Of a DNA stretch of 39,394 nt, positions 1 through 9,480 are shown in pieces (positions within the stretch are counted from its first letter, which is position 1; every line of letters begins with the position of its first letter). Source of the DNA: Nemertoderma westbladi (Eukaryota > Xenacoelomorpha > Nemertodermatida > Nemertodermatidae); NCBI GenBank assembly GCA_032718475.1, contig JAUCBJ010006103.1, positions 1 to 39,394 on the forward strand, written 5' to 3'. A program made the translations under genes and the position numbers. The notes under the pieces were generated by a model, which did not search any database, had not been told where the DNA came from, and saw only the letters and a program-made list of their open reading frames with translations.

Positions 1-2
1 CG

Positions 3-430
3 AATTAAAGTTTATTGGAAGTTATCTCCTGCATGAATGTGAAAAATCATTAATCCAACTTGACTATAGTCGATTGAAGCAAACTTAGTTAGTCACCGTC
101 TGTGTCCGTTCAGTTTTACTGAACACTGTCGTCACTTTCCTTGCTCATTTTAGTGTCTTCTATTGGACGATTCGCCATAATGGATTACAGTACACGTTAA
201 ACAATTATTTACATACAGTAGCTAGTCCCGTCACTGCAAACTGGATAATAAAGCAGCATTCATTAACATAAATGGAAATAATACATTCTGGAATACAGTA
301 ATTTAAATTGTTTCCATGTCATTGATTACTTTGCAGCGTTCCGTCCTATAGGCCGCAACGCTGCAAAGTAGTACTTTGCAGCGTTATGAGTAATTCACCA
401 GAACGCTGTTAAGTTGACATAATGTAACAA
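3..430 (+). repeat. Left terminal inverted repeat of the long-TIR element
   Basis: Pairs with 2744-3192. Near its inner end it carries a 29-base near-perfect palindrome at 357-385 (AACGCTGCAAAGTA, one base, then its complement), followed by GTTAAGTTGACATAATGTAAC. Differences between the arms are scattered substitutions and small indels, so the copy is old enough to have diverged but still foldable. Confidence 0.85.
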
Positions 431-483
431 AAATAATTTATTGAATATCCATAAATAAATAAATAAATGAGTTTGATATCAGA

Positions 484-503
484 CCCCCCCCCCCCCCCCC
501 CCC
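484..503 (+). repeat. Poly-C tract (20 C)
   Basis: A pure run of about 20 C just inside the left inverted repeat. Similar C runs occur at 6396-6408, 18239-18250 and 19720-19731, all within or at the edges of repeat elements. Confidence 0.9.
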
Positions 504-1479
504 AACCTCCTCATAATCCGTCTCTGCTCAAAGAGCGTACATTTCAGACTGATCACCGCATGGTGGAAAGGATCAAATGAAGACTTAGCGCTTAACAAGT
601 GTATGAAAGAGTCTACCCCACATCATCACGACTAATCTTCATTATTGGAAACTTCTTTATAAATTAGGAATTTACAATTGAGGTTTCAAATAGATCTTCG
701 AGCCTGATATAATATTGAAATGAACCTCTGTGAGAAATATACTGAGTTCCCTGCAACAGTAACATGGCTGCAAATACAGCTGTTCCTCTGAAACAACTGA
801 AGCTGGAGTAGATCCCCTGGGCAGACGAACGTATTCTAGACCTGCGAGAGGTTTTTAACAAGGCCCAAAGAGAGTATCGTAGCCGACGCAATAAAACACT
901 TAATAAAGATAAATTAAAAAAAAAATAAAAAATCTTTATATATAAAATTCCAATAAAAAGTCGACCGAAAAGTGAAATCCTGGTATTCTTCACATGGGCG
1001 ACCGAAGCTAAATTTGATTTTTATTAAGATCACACAGAATGACCGACTGCAGTATACTTAGTATGACCACAAGCTGTCGTTCAGTTACATGGAAATGAAA
1101 TGTTCCAGAATTTTTGATGAAATGTGATTATTAAAACTTAATAGCTTACGCAATAAAATAGCGGATGAGAATTAATTATAATATGTATAAAAGTTTAATT
1201 GGTTTAATAAATGATTTAGCTCTCTATCATCAACGCTAATATTGAAAAGTCATCGTTACAGGGGAAGAGGTACGTACCGGTACTCAAACTAACTATTTCA
1301 TAAAGATAAGCGAGACATTAGTCATAGTAACTAGCTAGTTTTATGCTAGTTTTTTAGGCTACAGTAACGTATGCCACTCACTACATTCTTTTCTACAAAA
1401 AGACTTATTATAAATAGCGTATATATTTGGCAACAGTTAGGGGCTATGAAGTGTTTTTTTATGAGTTCTACATAAAGCA

Positions 1480-1710
1480 GCAGCTTGGTCTAGTGGTGAC
1501 ATTACTGTGCTTCCGATTAGGGAGCCCGGGTTCGATCCCTAGATGGGGCAGCACTGTTTGGGCACAGTGCTTTAAATGCTGCAGCCTAGCCCAACCCCGG
1601 CTTTCATCCTTCAGTGGTCGATAAATGGGAACCAAGGCAACTTGGGAAACAGAGTGGAAGGGTTTACAGTGGAAGATCACCCATCTCCCATTCATATAGC
1701 AGCATTGTTC
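1480..1710 (+). mobile_element. tRNA-derived SINE
   Basis: The head has both internal RNA polymerase III promoter boxes: an A box TGGTCTAGTGG at 1486-1496 and a B box GGTTCGATCCC at 1529-1539. The spacing is tRNA-like, with GCCCGGG just upstream of the B box. The acceptor ends do not pair well, so this is a tRNA-derived SINE rather than a working tRNA gene. The body follows with a hairpin at 1550-1571 (AGCACTGT, six-base loop, complement) and a GGGAACCAAGGCAACTTGGG stretch near 1627. The 3' limit is uncertain and no clear target duplication was found. It sits inside the interior of the long-TIR element. Confidence 0.7.
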
Positions 1711-1829
1711 TTTATTAATGTTCTGGAACATTTTTCATTTCAAAAACATCGATGTGTTAGATAGTAGAGTAATAACGGTAACAGTTCAGTATTCAGTCGC
1801 ATTTTTATAACATAAATCATTGTTACCAT

Positions 1830-2640
1830 GGCACCATTGCAGAGTTCTAGAACAATATATAATTATTATACACTATTCTAGAACATGAATTAAATAAAAA
1901 ATATAATGTTCTAGAAAATATAGCTGGTCATTTTTCAAATTTAAATGGCTAGTAATTAAAAAAAACTAGATTTTTTTTAACATAAATCATTGTCAAAAAA
2001 TGTAAACTGCTATCATATCCTCAATATTTTTTGCCATTAATATATTCTGCAACAGTTTAAACATGAAATATCAATGTTTTCACATTTTTTATAATTACGA
2101 AAAATAATAGCAAGTAAAAAAACACTAGCTACCATAAAAAACATGTTTACTAATGTTCTACAACACAAAAAAATTGCAGTATTTTTAGAAATTAAGAAAA
2201 AATGTTAATACATATAATAATCATGTTTTGAATAATTACTAGCTAGTCGATTATCTAATATTCTAGAACACAATATTTTTTTTGTTGCATATTGTTATGT
2301 TGCAATGAAGGCAGTTGTGATATTATTATTCAAAAAGTACATCAATTCATTAATTAATATCAAAATATCAAATGCGACTGCATACGGAACTCTAGCCGTA
2401 ATAACACATCATTATTCTAGCTAGTAGCAAATCATTAGGTTTCTGTAGTAACCAGTAGGAATGATAACTATGCAAATAATATACAAGTTTCTTACTGATT
2501 GCGATTCTAGAACATATATTTATTTATTTTGCTTGTACTATCTACTAAAGTTGCTGCTTTGTAGCTAGCCATCTGGAATTCAGATTATTTTTCCTGTTTT
2601 TTTCTAGAACACTCAATATTGTTGTATTTCCGTCGCACTT
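1830..2640 (+). other. AT-rich core with repeated TTCTAGAA palindromes
   Basis: Interior of the long-TIR element. It contains at least six TTCTAGAA cores, near 1842, 1872, 1908, 2258, 2503 and 2602, most extended to TTCTAGAACA, and several CTAGCTAG motifs. Part of it (about 1934-2215) is clearly homologous, in the same orientation, to 8940-9255; the shared landmarks are ATATTCTGCAAC, GAAATATCAATGTTTTCACA and AAAAAAACACTAGC. No coding potential is seen. Confidence 0.65.
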
Positions 2641-2743
2641 TACTTTCTATAAGTTTACCAATTTTAGTATAATAAAATATATATTAAAAAATAATATTTT
2701 TTTAATTAAATTATTGCTCAAAAAACAAACGCTATAATAATAC

Positions 2744-3192
2744 TTTGTTACATTATGTCAACTTAACAGCGTTCTGGTGAATTACTCGTAACGCTGCAAA
2801 GTACTACTTTGCAGCGTTGCGGCCTATAGGACGGAACGCGGCAAAGTAATCAATGACATGGAAACAACTTCAATTACCGTATTCCAGAATATATAATTTC
2901 CATTTAAAATAATGAGTGCTGCGTAGGCCATGACGATTCTTTATTATCCAGTTTGCAGTGATGGGACTAGCTACTGTATGTAAATATTTTTTTAACGTGT
3001 ACTGTAATCCATTATGTCGAAACGCCCAATATAAACATTTTAGAGAAAATGAGCAAAGAAAAAGGCGACAGTGTTCAGTAATACTGAACGGATACAGACG
3101 ATGACTCAGTTTGATTCAGTCGACTAAAGGCAAGATGGATTAATGATTTTTTTCACATCCATGCAGGGGATAACTTCCAATAAACTTTAATT
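2744..3192 (-). repeat. Right terminal inverted repeat of the long-TIR element
   Basis: Reverse-complement partner of 3-430. The internal 29-base palindrome is at 2790-2818. It is slightly longer than the left arm because of small insertions, for example around 2905-2935. Confidence 0.85.
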
Positions 3193-3307
3193 AGATTTAA
3201 ATTTATAATTAATACTGTGTACCTGTTAGTAAATGTCACTAATATTCGAAATAGTACATGATGATTAATGTATAAATGAGTATCCATAAAATCCTTTCTT
3301 CACATAC

Positions 3308-3510
3308 CGAACGCTGATAAGTTGACATAATTTAACAAAATTTTTTTTACAAAACATTTTTTTTTTTACATACATCATTGCTTGCAAAGGTCACTTTTCA
3401 GCGTTAAAGACCCTTGTTTATTTATGTAAACCTCCCTCGCTGCGCTCGCTCGGTACGTAAATAAACTCGATTCGTAACGCTGCAAAGTGCTACTTTGCAC
3501 ACAATGATGT
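3308..3510 (+). repeat. Fragment related to the inner end of the long TIR
   Basis: AACGCTGATAAGTTGACATA at 3308 matches the inner TIR motif near 405. A further palindrome, AACGCTGCAAAGTGCTACTTTGCA, begins at 3476. Between them, about 3413-3470, is a longer inverted motif reading TTTATGTAAACCTCCCTCGC and closing as GTACGTAAATAAA. A decayed version of this stretch occurs near 15960-16060. Confidence 0.55.
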
Positions 3511-3652
3511 AACTTTCCAGTGCTTTTCCATTCTTATCGCACAACATTTTTATTTCATATATATAATCAGTGATTATTTTTATTTTTTCTAATTGATATT
3601 TGTATGCCATAGATTACAGCCATCGTCTAAAGAAGCTATAATTATTATTACA

Positions 3653-3779
3653 ATGGCGGATCAACTAGAAACTGCAGTCACTAACGGAAAAGTATGGAAG
3701 TCATTCCGTAGTCTTATGGAAAGAACAATACCACATTACCCAGTTCTAAATCCTGTGGACAATACGTCTGATGTTGATG
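3653..3779 (+). CDS. Possible first coding exon of an unidentified gene
   Basis: An ATG opens 42 codons plus one base (MADQLETAVTNGKVWKSFRS at the start) and runs into a strong splice donor, G|GTAAGA, at 3780. A pyrimidine-rich stretch ending in CCATAG at 3611 could be the acceptor of this exon. The encoded segment is not low-complexity and does not resemble the LINE next to it. I do not recognise the family. The following intron would hold the LINE relic, and no downstream partner exon could be assigned. The alternative is a chance frame. Confidence 0.25.
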
Positions 3780-5568
3780 GTAAGAAAATATTTGTAAACT
3801 GAGTTAGTGGTGCCGCCGGCGCCGTAATGGCTGTGGCTGATTTAGTTTTGCAGGCGGCCCATTGTGTGAGGTGTTCTAATATACAATAGGGGTGACCAGA
3901 CCGCCGCCCATTTTTTGGGGCGAGTGGGTCTTCATTGAGGGAGGGGCGATGGTTTAGTTGGTACAGATATATGTTACATACGGCAGCCATATGATCCTTA
4001 CTATATCACTATAAATGTGGCAAATCACTCACTATTACTAGGATCGGCATGCTGCATTGCAGCTGCAATATATATATATATATATTACATATATATTAAG
4101 AATGGTGTGCCGGCTTGTCGAAAAAGTTGTGCCGCCACAACTCCCTATCCTCTATGACATTTGCTAGATTATCCGCATTTTCAAGGCCAGTGTTCTTTAA
4201 GATGCGTCTCAATAAAGTCATGGTCTGTGCAACATGCTTATTCACTCCATGAGGCTGGCATAAAGCACAAGATTATGCACTGGCTGGTCCTCACGGCGAA
4301 AGCAATGTCCTGCAAAGCGGATGCGGGTTTGTTCTAGTGTCAAGCTTGGGGGAACCAATGAGACACCTCCAATGTTATATAGTGTCTGGTTGGAGATGTG
4401 TGCATTGTATTTGACACTGCGAAGCGTAGCGCATTCTTGTGAATGTGCCATCCAGAGATTTGGTGTTCTCAGCCGTTAGAGCCCAGCATGGACTCCCATA
4501 GAGGAGTACTGGAACATACTGCTGCTCTAAATAATCGGACCTTAAGTTTCCGATTAATTCTCGGTGATTTCCAAATCCTGGAAAGCCCATTCGAGGCTGC
4601 CCATGCCTTTCCCTTACGTATTCGAAGGTCCTCACATGACTTCCGGATCCATGATCCCAGGTAACAGAAGTCGTCCACATGCTCAAGAATACCATCCTTT
4701 GCGCTTATGCTCATCCGGTCAGAGACTTGCTGAGGACTTTCAAAGTTAACTGTCGAAATTTTGTTCTTTTTGGAGTTGATAAAAAGACCAACACTAGAAG
4801 CAGCATGTTCTAATGAACTGAGGAGCCTTTGGGCTCCCTCTAGTGATTCTGAGAGTACTCCTAAGTCATCTGCAAAGTCAAGATTAGTTAGGTACTTGGC
4901 TGTATATCCTCGACTTTTGGAGCCGGTAGGTGGTGATACCATGACACCATCATCATTGTGATGATCTAAGGACATGCGTAGAACATGGTCCCACGACATG
5001 TGCCAAAATGGGCTCCATGGTCCCACGACCTTTACGGAACCCATTCTGATTTCCACGGAGCAGTCTCTCAATGGGATCCCTGATGCGATTTAATAGAATT
5101 CTATTGTATAGTTTTGCAGCAATCGAGATCAATGAGATTCCCCGAAAAGATCCATAGAGTGTTTGGTTTCCCTTCTTGGGAACTGGCACCAACTTATTTG
5201 TTTTAATTTCTTGTGAAAGACCTCAGGGGGAACACCATCTACTCCACTGGCACGATTGGTCTTAATGCTCTTTGCAGCAGCCTTCACTTCTGCAAAGGAG
5301 ATATCACCAATAGGAATATCTGGGATTACAGACACGGAGACTTTTACTTCTATAAACTTATCGGGCAATATTTCCCTGTAATTATTGAGGAGCTTTTCAT
5401 AGTGGGCCTTCCAACCATTGAGGCGATCGGCTGGTGATTCAGCCTTAACCTTGGTGGTTGGTTGGCTTTTTCGACCAGCAAGGAAGTTTATCGATTTCCA
5501 TGCCTGGGATGATTGCCTGCTGCCGTCAGCATCATTGATGGCATCAACCTGTTGGTTTATAAGCTCCT

Positions 5569-5721
5569 GTAGATTAACAAGTATATTTTGTTACTTATTA
5601 TTTTATATATTATAATATATTATATTTTTTTACTATTATTTTGTTGACAAGCCGGCACAGCATTCTTAAAAATGCAGCTGCAATGCAGCATGCCGATCCT
5701 AGTAGTAGTAGTAGTAGATTA
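5569..5721 (+). mobile_element. Tiny 5'-truncated copy of the same LINE nested in the LINE
   Basis: The host LINE is interrupted by about 131 bases flanked by an 11-base direct repeat, GTAGATTAACA, at 5569-5579 and 5711-5721. The insert ends, on the + strand, with the LINE's own last codons (DKPAQHS, stop, from 5647), its short 3' UTR (GCAGCTGCAATGCAGCATGC) and a (TAG)n tail. It therefore lies opposite to the host element. About 60 bases of AT-rich sequence at the 5' side are unexplained. Confidence 0.75.
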
Positions 5722-5985
5722 ACAGAGTACTGCCTGTTCAGGGACCTAGATGAAACCTTAACTGCTTTCTTGGCCGCTGTAGTCTGTTTGAGTCGGGACT
5801 CTTTCTGTGCCTTAGTGAGATCTTCTCGGCACTTGCGAAGGCTGTGGTCAGTCCAGGGTGCCCTTTTTCTGCTTCGAGGGTATACAGCTGTTTCGACAGC
5901 TGCCGCCTTAACTGCCTTAGTGAAGGCAGTATAGTTGTTAGATGCAATCTTCGCCCGCGTCCATCCTTCGCCCGGGAGAAACAAA

Positions 5986-6093
5986 TTGTTACCAATTAAG
6001 GGAAAGGGCAGGTTATAGAGACGGCTTTTTCTAACCAAATCAAAAAACGATCTTGTTACCAATTGAGGGAAAGGAGCAGGTTACAGAGACGGC
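5986..6093 (+). repeat. Tandem duplication, period 67 bp
   Basis: TTGTTACCAATTAAGGGAAA at 5986 recurs with few changes at 6053, each copy running on to GAGACGGC. The duplication lies within the LINE linker region and breaks it. Confidence 0.75.
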
Positions 6094-6430
6094 GTTGTTA
6101 ACATAACATGACATTAACACAACATGCATTTTGAGCGCAAAGATTGCTCCAAGCGAAGATTGGACGCGGGACTAAGCTTTCCAGTATAGTCCTCACTATA
6201 ATGATCAGTTGCCTCGCTATGCAAGGGCCTCCTCATACCTGTTGCTCAATTCTAGAGAGAAGCTGGATCTCACATAGGGCTCTTTCAATAGAGAGGACAT
6301 AACAACTCTGCAGCTCCCACAACTTGCACCAGAATGCATCTGCCGCATATTCAGTGTTGCAGTTATCGTCTCCATATCGCCCAATGCATCTCTCACCCCC
6401 CCCCCCCCACATTTCCGAATTTGCATCAAA

Positions 6431-6944
6431 TTAGGTAGTAGATTTTCACCATGTGGCGTGCCCCATTCCTTTTAACTCCATTTATTTTCTACAACTCTTA
6501 AGTAACAATAATTTGATATGCATTATTAATTTTAATTTTATAAATCTTACCCTGACTGCGTTCATTTCTATAAAATACTTTCCGATCCCTCACGATAAAG
6601 TCCATATTTTTAAAATTAAAATGTTTTTGGTTGTCATGGTAACAAAAAAAGACCCGAATGATTGGAAAATTATGGTATGGAGTTAGCAACATGGCACGTT
6701 GATCCGGAGTAAAACTCTTTTTACATTTATAATAACCGTATTTGAATTGTTTAAACATGGAAGGAGATATTATTTTATTATTATATAGGTTACAGGTAAT
6801 AACTATTTACATACTTCTGTGTAAAGTAGCACTTTACAGTGTGATGATCCGAGTGGCTTTGTTACACGAACGAACATTAGTGAGTGTGTGAAAATAAAGC
6901 CACGAGAATCAGAACACAGTACTTTGCAACAAGTATGTATGTAG
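6431..6944. other. AT-rich spacer without a recognisable gene
   Basis: Only short frames with no family signature. A small palindrome, GTAAAGT AGC ACTTTAC, lies at 6821-6837 and resembles the CAAAGT...ACTTTG palindromes of the long-TIR family. Confidence 0.5.
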
Positions 6945-7424
6945 TTTTATTCCAAAATTTTAACATTACGAAATGATTGTATATATAATATAAGTGATAG
7001 AAACTGCACAAATTATATTAGTTGCTGTATAAATAAATGTAAAAATGACATAAATTATGTTATAAATAAGTTAGCTTATATTTATGGTGGCGTTTGGAGC
7101 CATGTTATAATAATATAGCTAGGCCCTACTGGTTATTAATAGCTATACCCCACCTACCGGTAGGTAATGCAGTAGGCCTATCTGGCTGTCAGGCAAATTT
7201 CCACCTATTGTTTACGTGGTATCCAATGACAGCGTTAAGTTATGCCCCCTTAGTGGACATTACTTAACGTCGTCATGCGTCGTCACGTAAACAATAACAC
7301 CAAATACAATACTAAATGTACAGGCCAATATAATGCCGTAATGTCCTCTAAAGTTGTAAAGTGCTAATTAACAACTCGCCGTTAATACTAACGGCGTTGA
7401 GTAATGTTGCAATTTTGGAATAAA
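6945..7424. mobile_element. Short inverted-repeat element (MITE-like) with a central palindrome
   Basis: The 25-base arm TTTTATTCCAAAATTTTAAC... at 6945-6969 is matched in reverse complement at 7402-7424, with differences at only a few positions. Near the middle lies a large palindrome, 7207-7295: both ends read ATTGTTTACGTG inward, and ATGAC and CGTTAAGT also pair. A second small stem (GCCGTTA/TAACGGC) lies near 7373-7395. There is no coding frame. The target duplication is not clear. Confidence 0.55.
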
Positions 7425-7923
7425 GTCATTTTCCACTTCAATCCTGCGACTACTATGCTTATATAATACATTGGACAACATATTTTCAATGTTTCATTAT
7501 TCTTCAACATGGGGAACACGCAATAATAGGGCGGAGAACACTAATAGGGATGTTGCCATGGTAAAATGGTCTTTGTAACCAAGTTCTAACAATCCGATAT
7601 GGGCCTCTTTTGGATAATGATGAAAAGCATAAAATTGGGGCCTAGGAAATCATAAATTTAATTACGTTGCAATTTGTCTGAAGTTGAGCACTTTTCTCCT
7701 ATTTTTTGACTGCACTATAAAATATTTATTATTACGATTCAAAGCATGTTCAACCGTGAGAGAGCTTAATATGGTGTTATGTGTGAATTAAAATTATAAT
7801 ATTAAATTAATGATTTACTAAAACAGTTGCTTTGGGTTATTTATTCTAGAACATTTAAACACTGGGAATAACTGCGATATTTTATTTATCTACTAGGCCC
7901 AATACAAGGTGTTCTAAACTACA
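7425..7923. other. AT-rich spacer
   Basis: No gene-like frame or RNA was seen. One TTCTAGAACA palindrome lies near 7846, outside the two larger clusters. Confidence 0.4.
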
Positions 7924-8361
7924 GGCCAAGGCGTCCTAAACTATAGAAACTATAGGCCAAGGCGTCCTAAACTATAGAAACTATAGGCCAAGGCGTCCTA
8001 AACTATAGAAACTATAGGCCAAGGCGTCCTAAACTATAGAAACTATAGGCCAAGGCGTCCTAAACTATAGAAACAATAGGCCAAGGCGTCCTGAACTATA
8101 GAAACTATAGGCCAAGGCGTCCTAAACTATAGAAACTATAGGCCAAGGCGTCCTAAACTATAGAAACTATTATAGGCCAAGGCGTCCTAAACTATAGAAA
8201 CAATAGGCCAAGGCGTCCTGAACTATAGAAACTACAGGCCAAGGCGTCCTAAACTATAGAAACTACAGGCCAAGGCGTCCTAAACTATAGAAACTATAGG
8301 CCAAGGCGTCCTAAACTATAGAAACTACAGGCCAAGGCGTCCTAAACTATAGAAACTATAG
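7924..8361 (+). repeat. 31-bp minisatellite, 14 copies
   Basis: Fourteen head-to-tail copies of a unit beginning GGCCAAGGCGTCCTAAACTA and ending GAAACTATA. Variation is slight: CTACAG for CTATAG, CAATAG, CTGAAC for CTAAAC, and one unit with a TAT insertion near 8170. A degenerate half unit (GTGTTCTAAACTACAGG) precedes it near 7910. The near identity points to recent expansion or homogenisation. Confidence 0.95.
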
Positions 8362-8839
8362 GCCATTCAGGCGGAATTTCCGAGCTAATTTGATAGTATA
8401 GATTACATACTGTAGTAAACAAAATAGAAATTTCGGCACTAATATAGCTTGTGTGACCATTTTTGAACATTCATTTTTCATTTTTTGTGTTTTTGAGTGT
8501 TCTTTTGTATTCCGGTACCCGGTTTCCGGTACCTACACTTTTTCTTACTTGTACTGCAGTACTGTTGCAAACCACCTTTAGTCAGACAGTTACAGGTACA
8601 CTGTCATACTGTCATAGGCCTATCATAACCATTTATTCTTGTAAAGATGGTTTGGTTTATTATTTTGGTTAGGGTTAGTTGGTCAGGCGGAATTTCTTAG
8701 ATTATGACTTAGGGTTAGGGTTGTATGACAGTTTTAATCAGGGTTGAGGCCGCCACTACTGTAACCAGCGAGTTTTATACAGTATAAAAATACAATGGCC
8801 GTGTAGGTACCCCAAACTGCATATTCCCGATATTTGTTA
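8362..8839. other. Spacer with AGGCGGAATTT motifs and TTAGGG runs
   Basis: TCAGGCGGAATTT occurs at about 8370 and 8682, and a reverse-complement relative lies near 9870, so these may be remnants of element ends. Short GGTTAGGGTTAG and CTTAGGGTTAGGG runs occur at about 8667 and 8708. No gene was seen. Confidence 0.45.
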
Positions 8840-9480
8840 TGGTAGCTAGTGTTTTTATACTACGTAGGTAGTATATTTTGAAAATAAAAAAATATTAATA
8901 TTGTTTTTAGGTTTTTTTTTGTTATTGGTGAATGTTCTAGAACCGTAGTAGATATTTTTTTAATTTTTTATAGTAGCTGGTGTTTTTTACTAGCTAGTAT
9001 TTTTTTTTACAAAAAATGTATACTGTTATAATATCATCAAATTTATGGTCATAATTTATGGTCATAATATATTCTGCAACTGTTTAAACCTGAAATATCA
9101 ATGTTTTCACATATAGCCTAATTTATGATATATTCATAATTTATAATTTCAAAAATTTCCAGCAGGTAGTAAAAAAACACTAGCATAAAAAACATATCTA
9201 CTAATGTTGTAGAACACTTACAATAACAAAAAAACGAAAAATTTACAGTATTTAGTACAGTTATTTTATCTATAGTAGCGCTAATTTTCACTATATTTTC
9301 GTTCAACTAAAGCAACTCCGCAATATAATTTATACAAAGATAACAGACAATAAAAAAATAAACAAATTAGCTATTTTTTTAATTATTTGTTCTAGAACAA
9401 AATATTTATATTTAATGAATAAATAATATGTTCTAGAACACAAAAAAAGTAATAACAAAAACTAGCTAGTATAAATTTGG
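8840..9480. repeat. AT-rich foldback repeat, second copy of the long-TIR element core
   Basis: About 8940-9255 aligns with 1934-2215 in the same orientation. It is itself an imperfect hairpin: about 8905-8998 (TTTTGTTATTGGTGAATGTTC and on to GTGTTTTTTACTAG) pairs with the reverse complement of about 9165-9238. It contains three more GTTCTAGAAC palindromes (8936, 9386, 9431) and a small internal duplication, ATTTATGGTCATA, near 9045. No protein is encoded. Confidence 0.6.

Larger units (their letters stand above)
3..3192. mobile_element. Nonautonomous DNA element with very long terminal inverted repeats
   Basis: The first ~430 bases recur in reverse complement at 2744-3192. The outer ends match base for base (AATTAAAGTTTATTGG at 3-18 against its complement at 3177-3192), and long stretches inside the arms also match. 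The interior has no transposase-like frame: it holds a SINE, poly-C and an AT-rich core. This is the architecture of a foldback or long-TIR nonautonomous transposon. Only two bases precede the left end, so the target-site duplication cannot be read and the superfamily is open. The ends contain TTAA, but they do not start CCC as piggyBac ends do. The left end could extend beyond the window. Confidence 0.8.
4030..6430 (-). pseudogene. Dead RTE-like LINE (non-LTR retrotransposon), 5' truncated
   Basis: Read on the - strand, pieces of one LINE polyprotein follow in order. The linker after the endonuclease lies about 6429-6217 (with SNRYEEAL) and 6000-5720. The start of reverse transcriptase is about 5370-4990, with VPVPKKGN, RGISLIS and NGFRKGRGT. 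The catalytic FADD box is at 4865-4876. After it come YLGSWI, KLKVRLFRAAV, LLYGSPCWAL and a C-terminal part near 4460-4110 with RIRFAGHCFRRED and EDRELWRHNFF. The order is that of RTE-type elements. Several frame changes and stops break it, the segment with the first catalytic Asp of the palm is missing near 4990-5020, and an insertion sits at 5580-5710. The short 3' UTR ends in TAG-type repeats near 4030. It cannot make an active enzyme. Confidence 0.85.

Noticed and set aside
1480-1552. Functional tRNA gene
   Set aside because: A and B boxes are present, but the acceptor ends do not pair and a SINE-like body follows.
3413-3470. Parvovirus-like terminal hairpin (CGCTGCGCTCGCTCGG)
   Set aside because: A short resemblance only; no replication protein, and a decayed copy near 15960 fits an ordinary repeat family.
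8663-8727. Telomere or telomeric repeat array
   Set aside because: Only two or three TTAGGG units in two short runs; too few to call.
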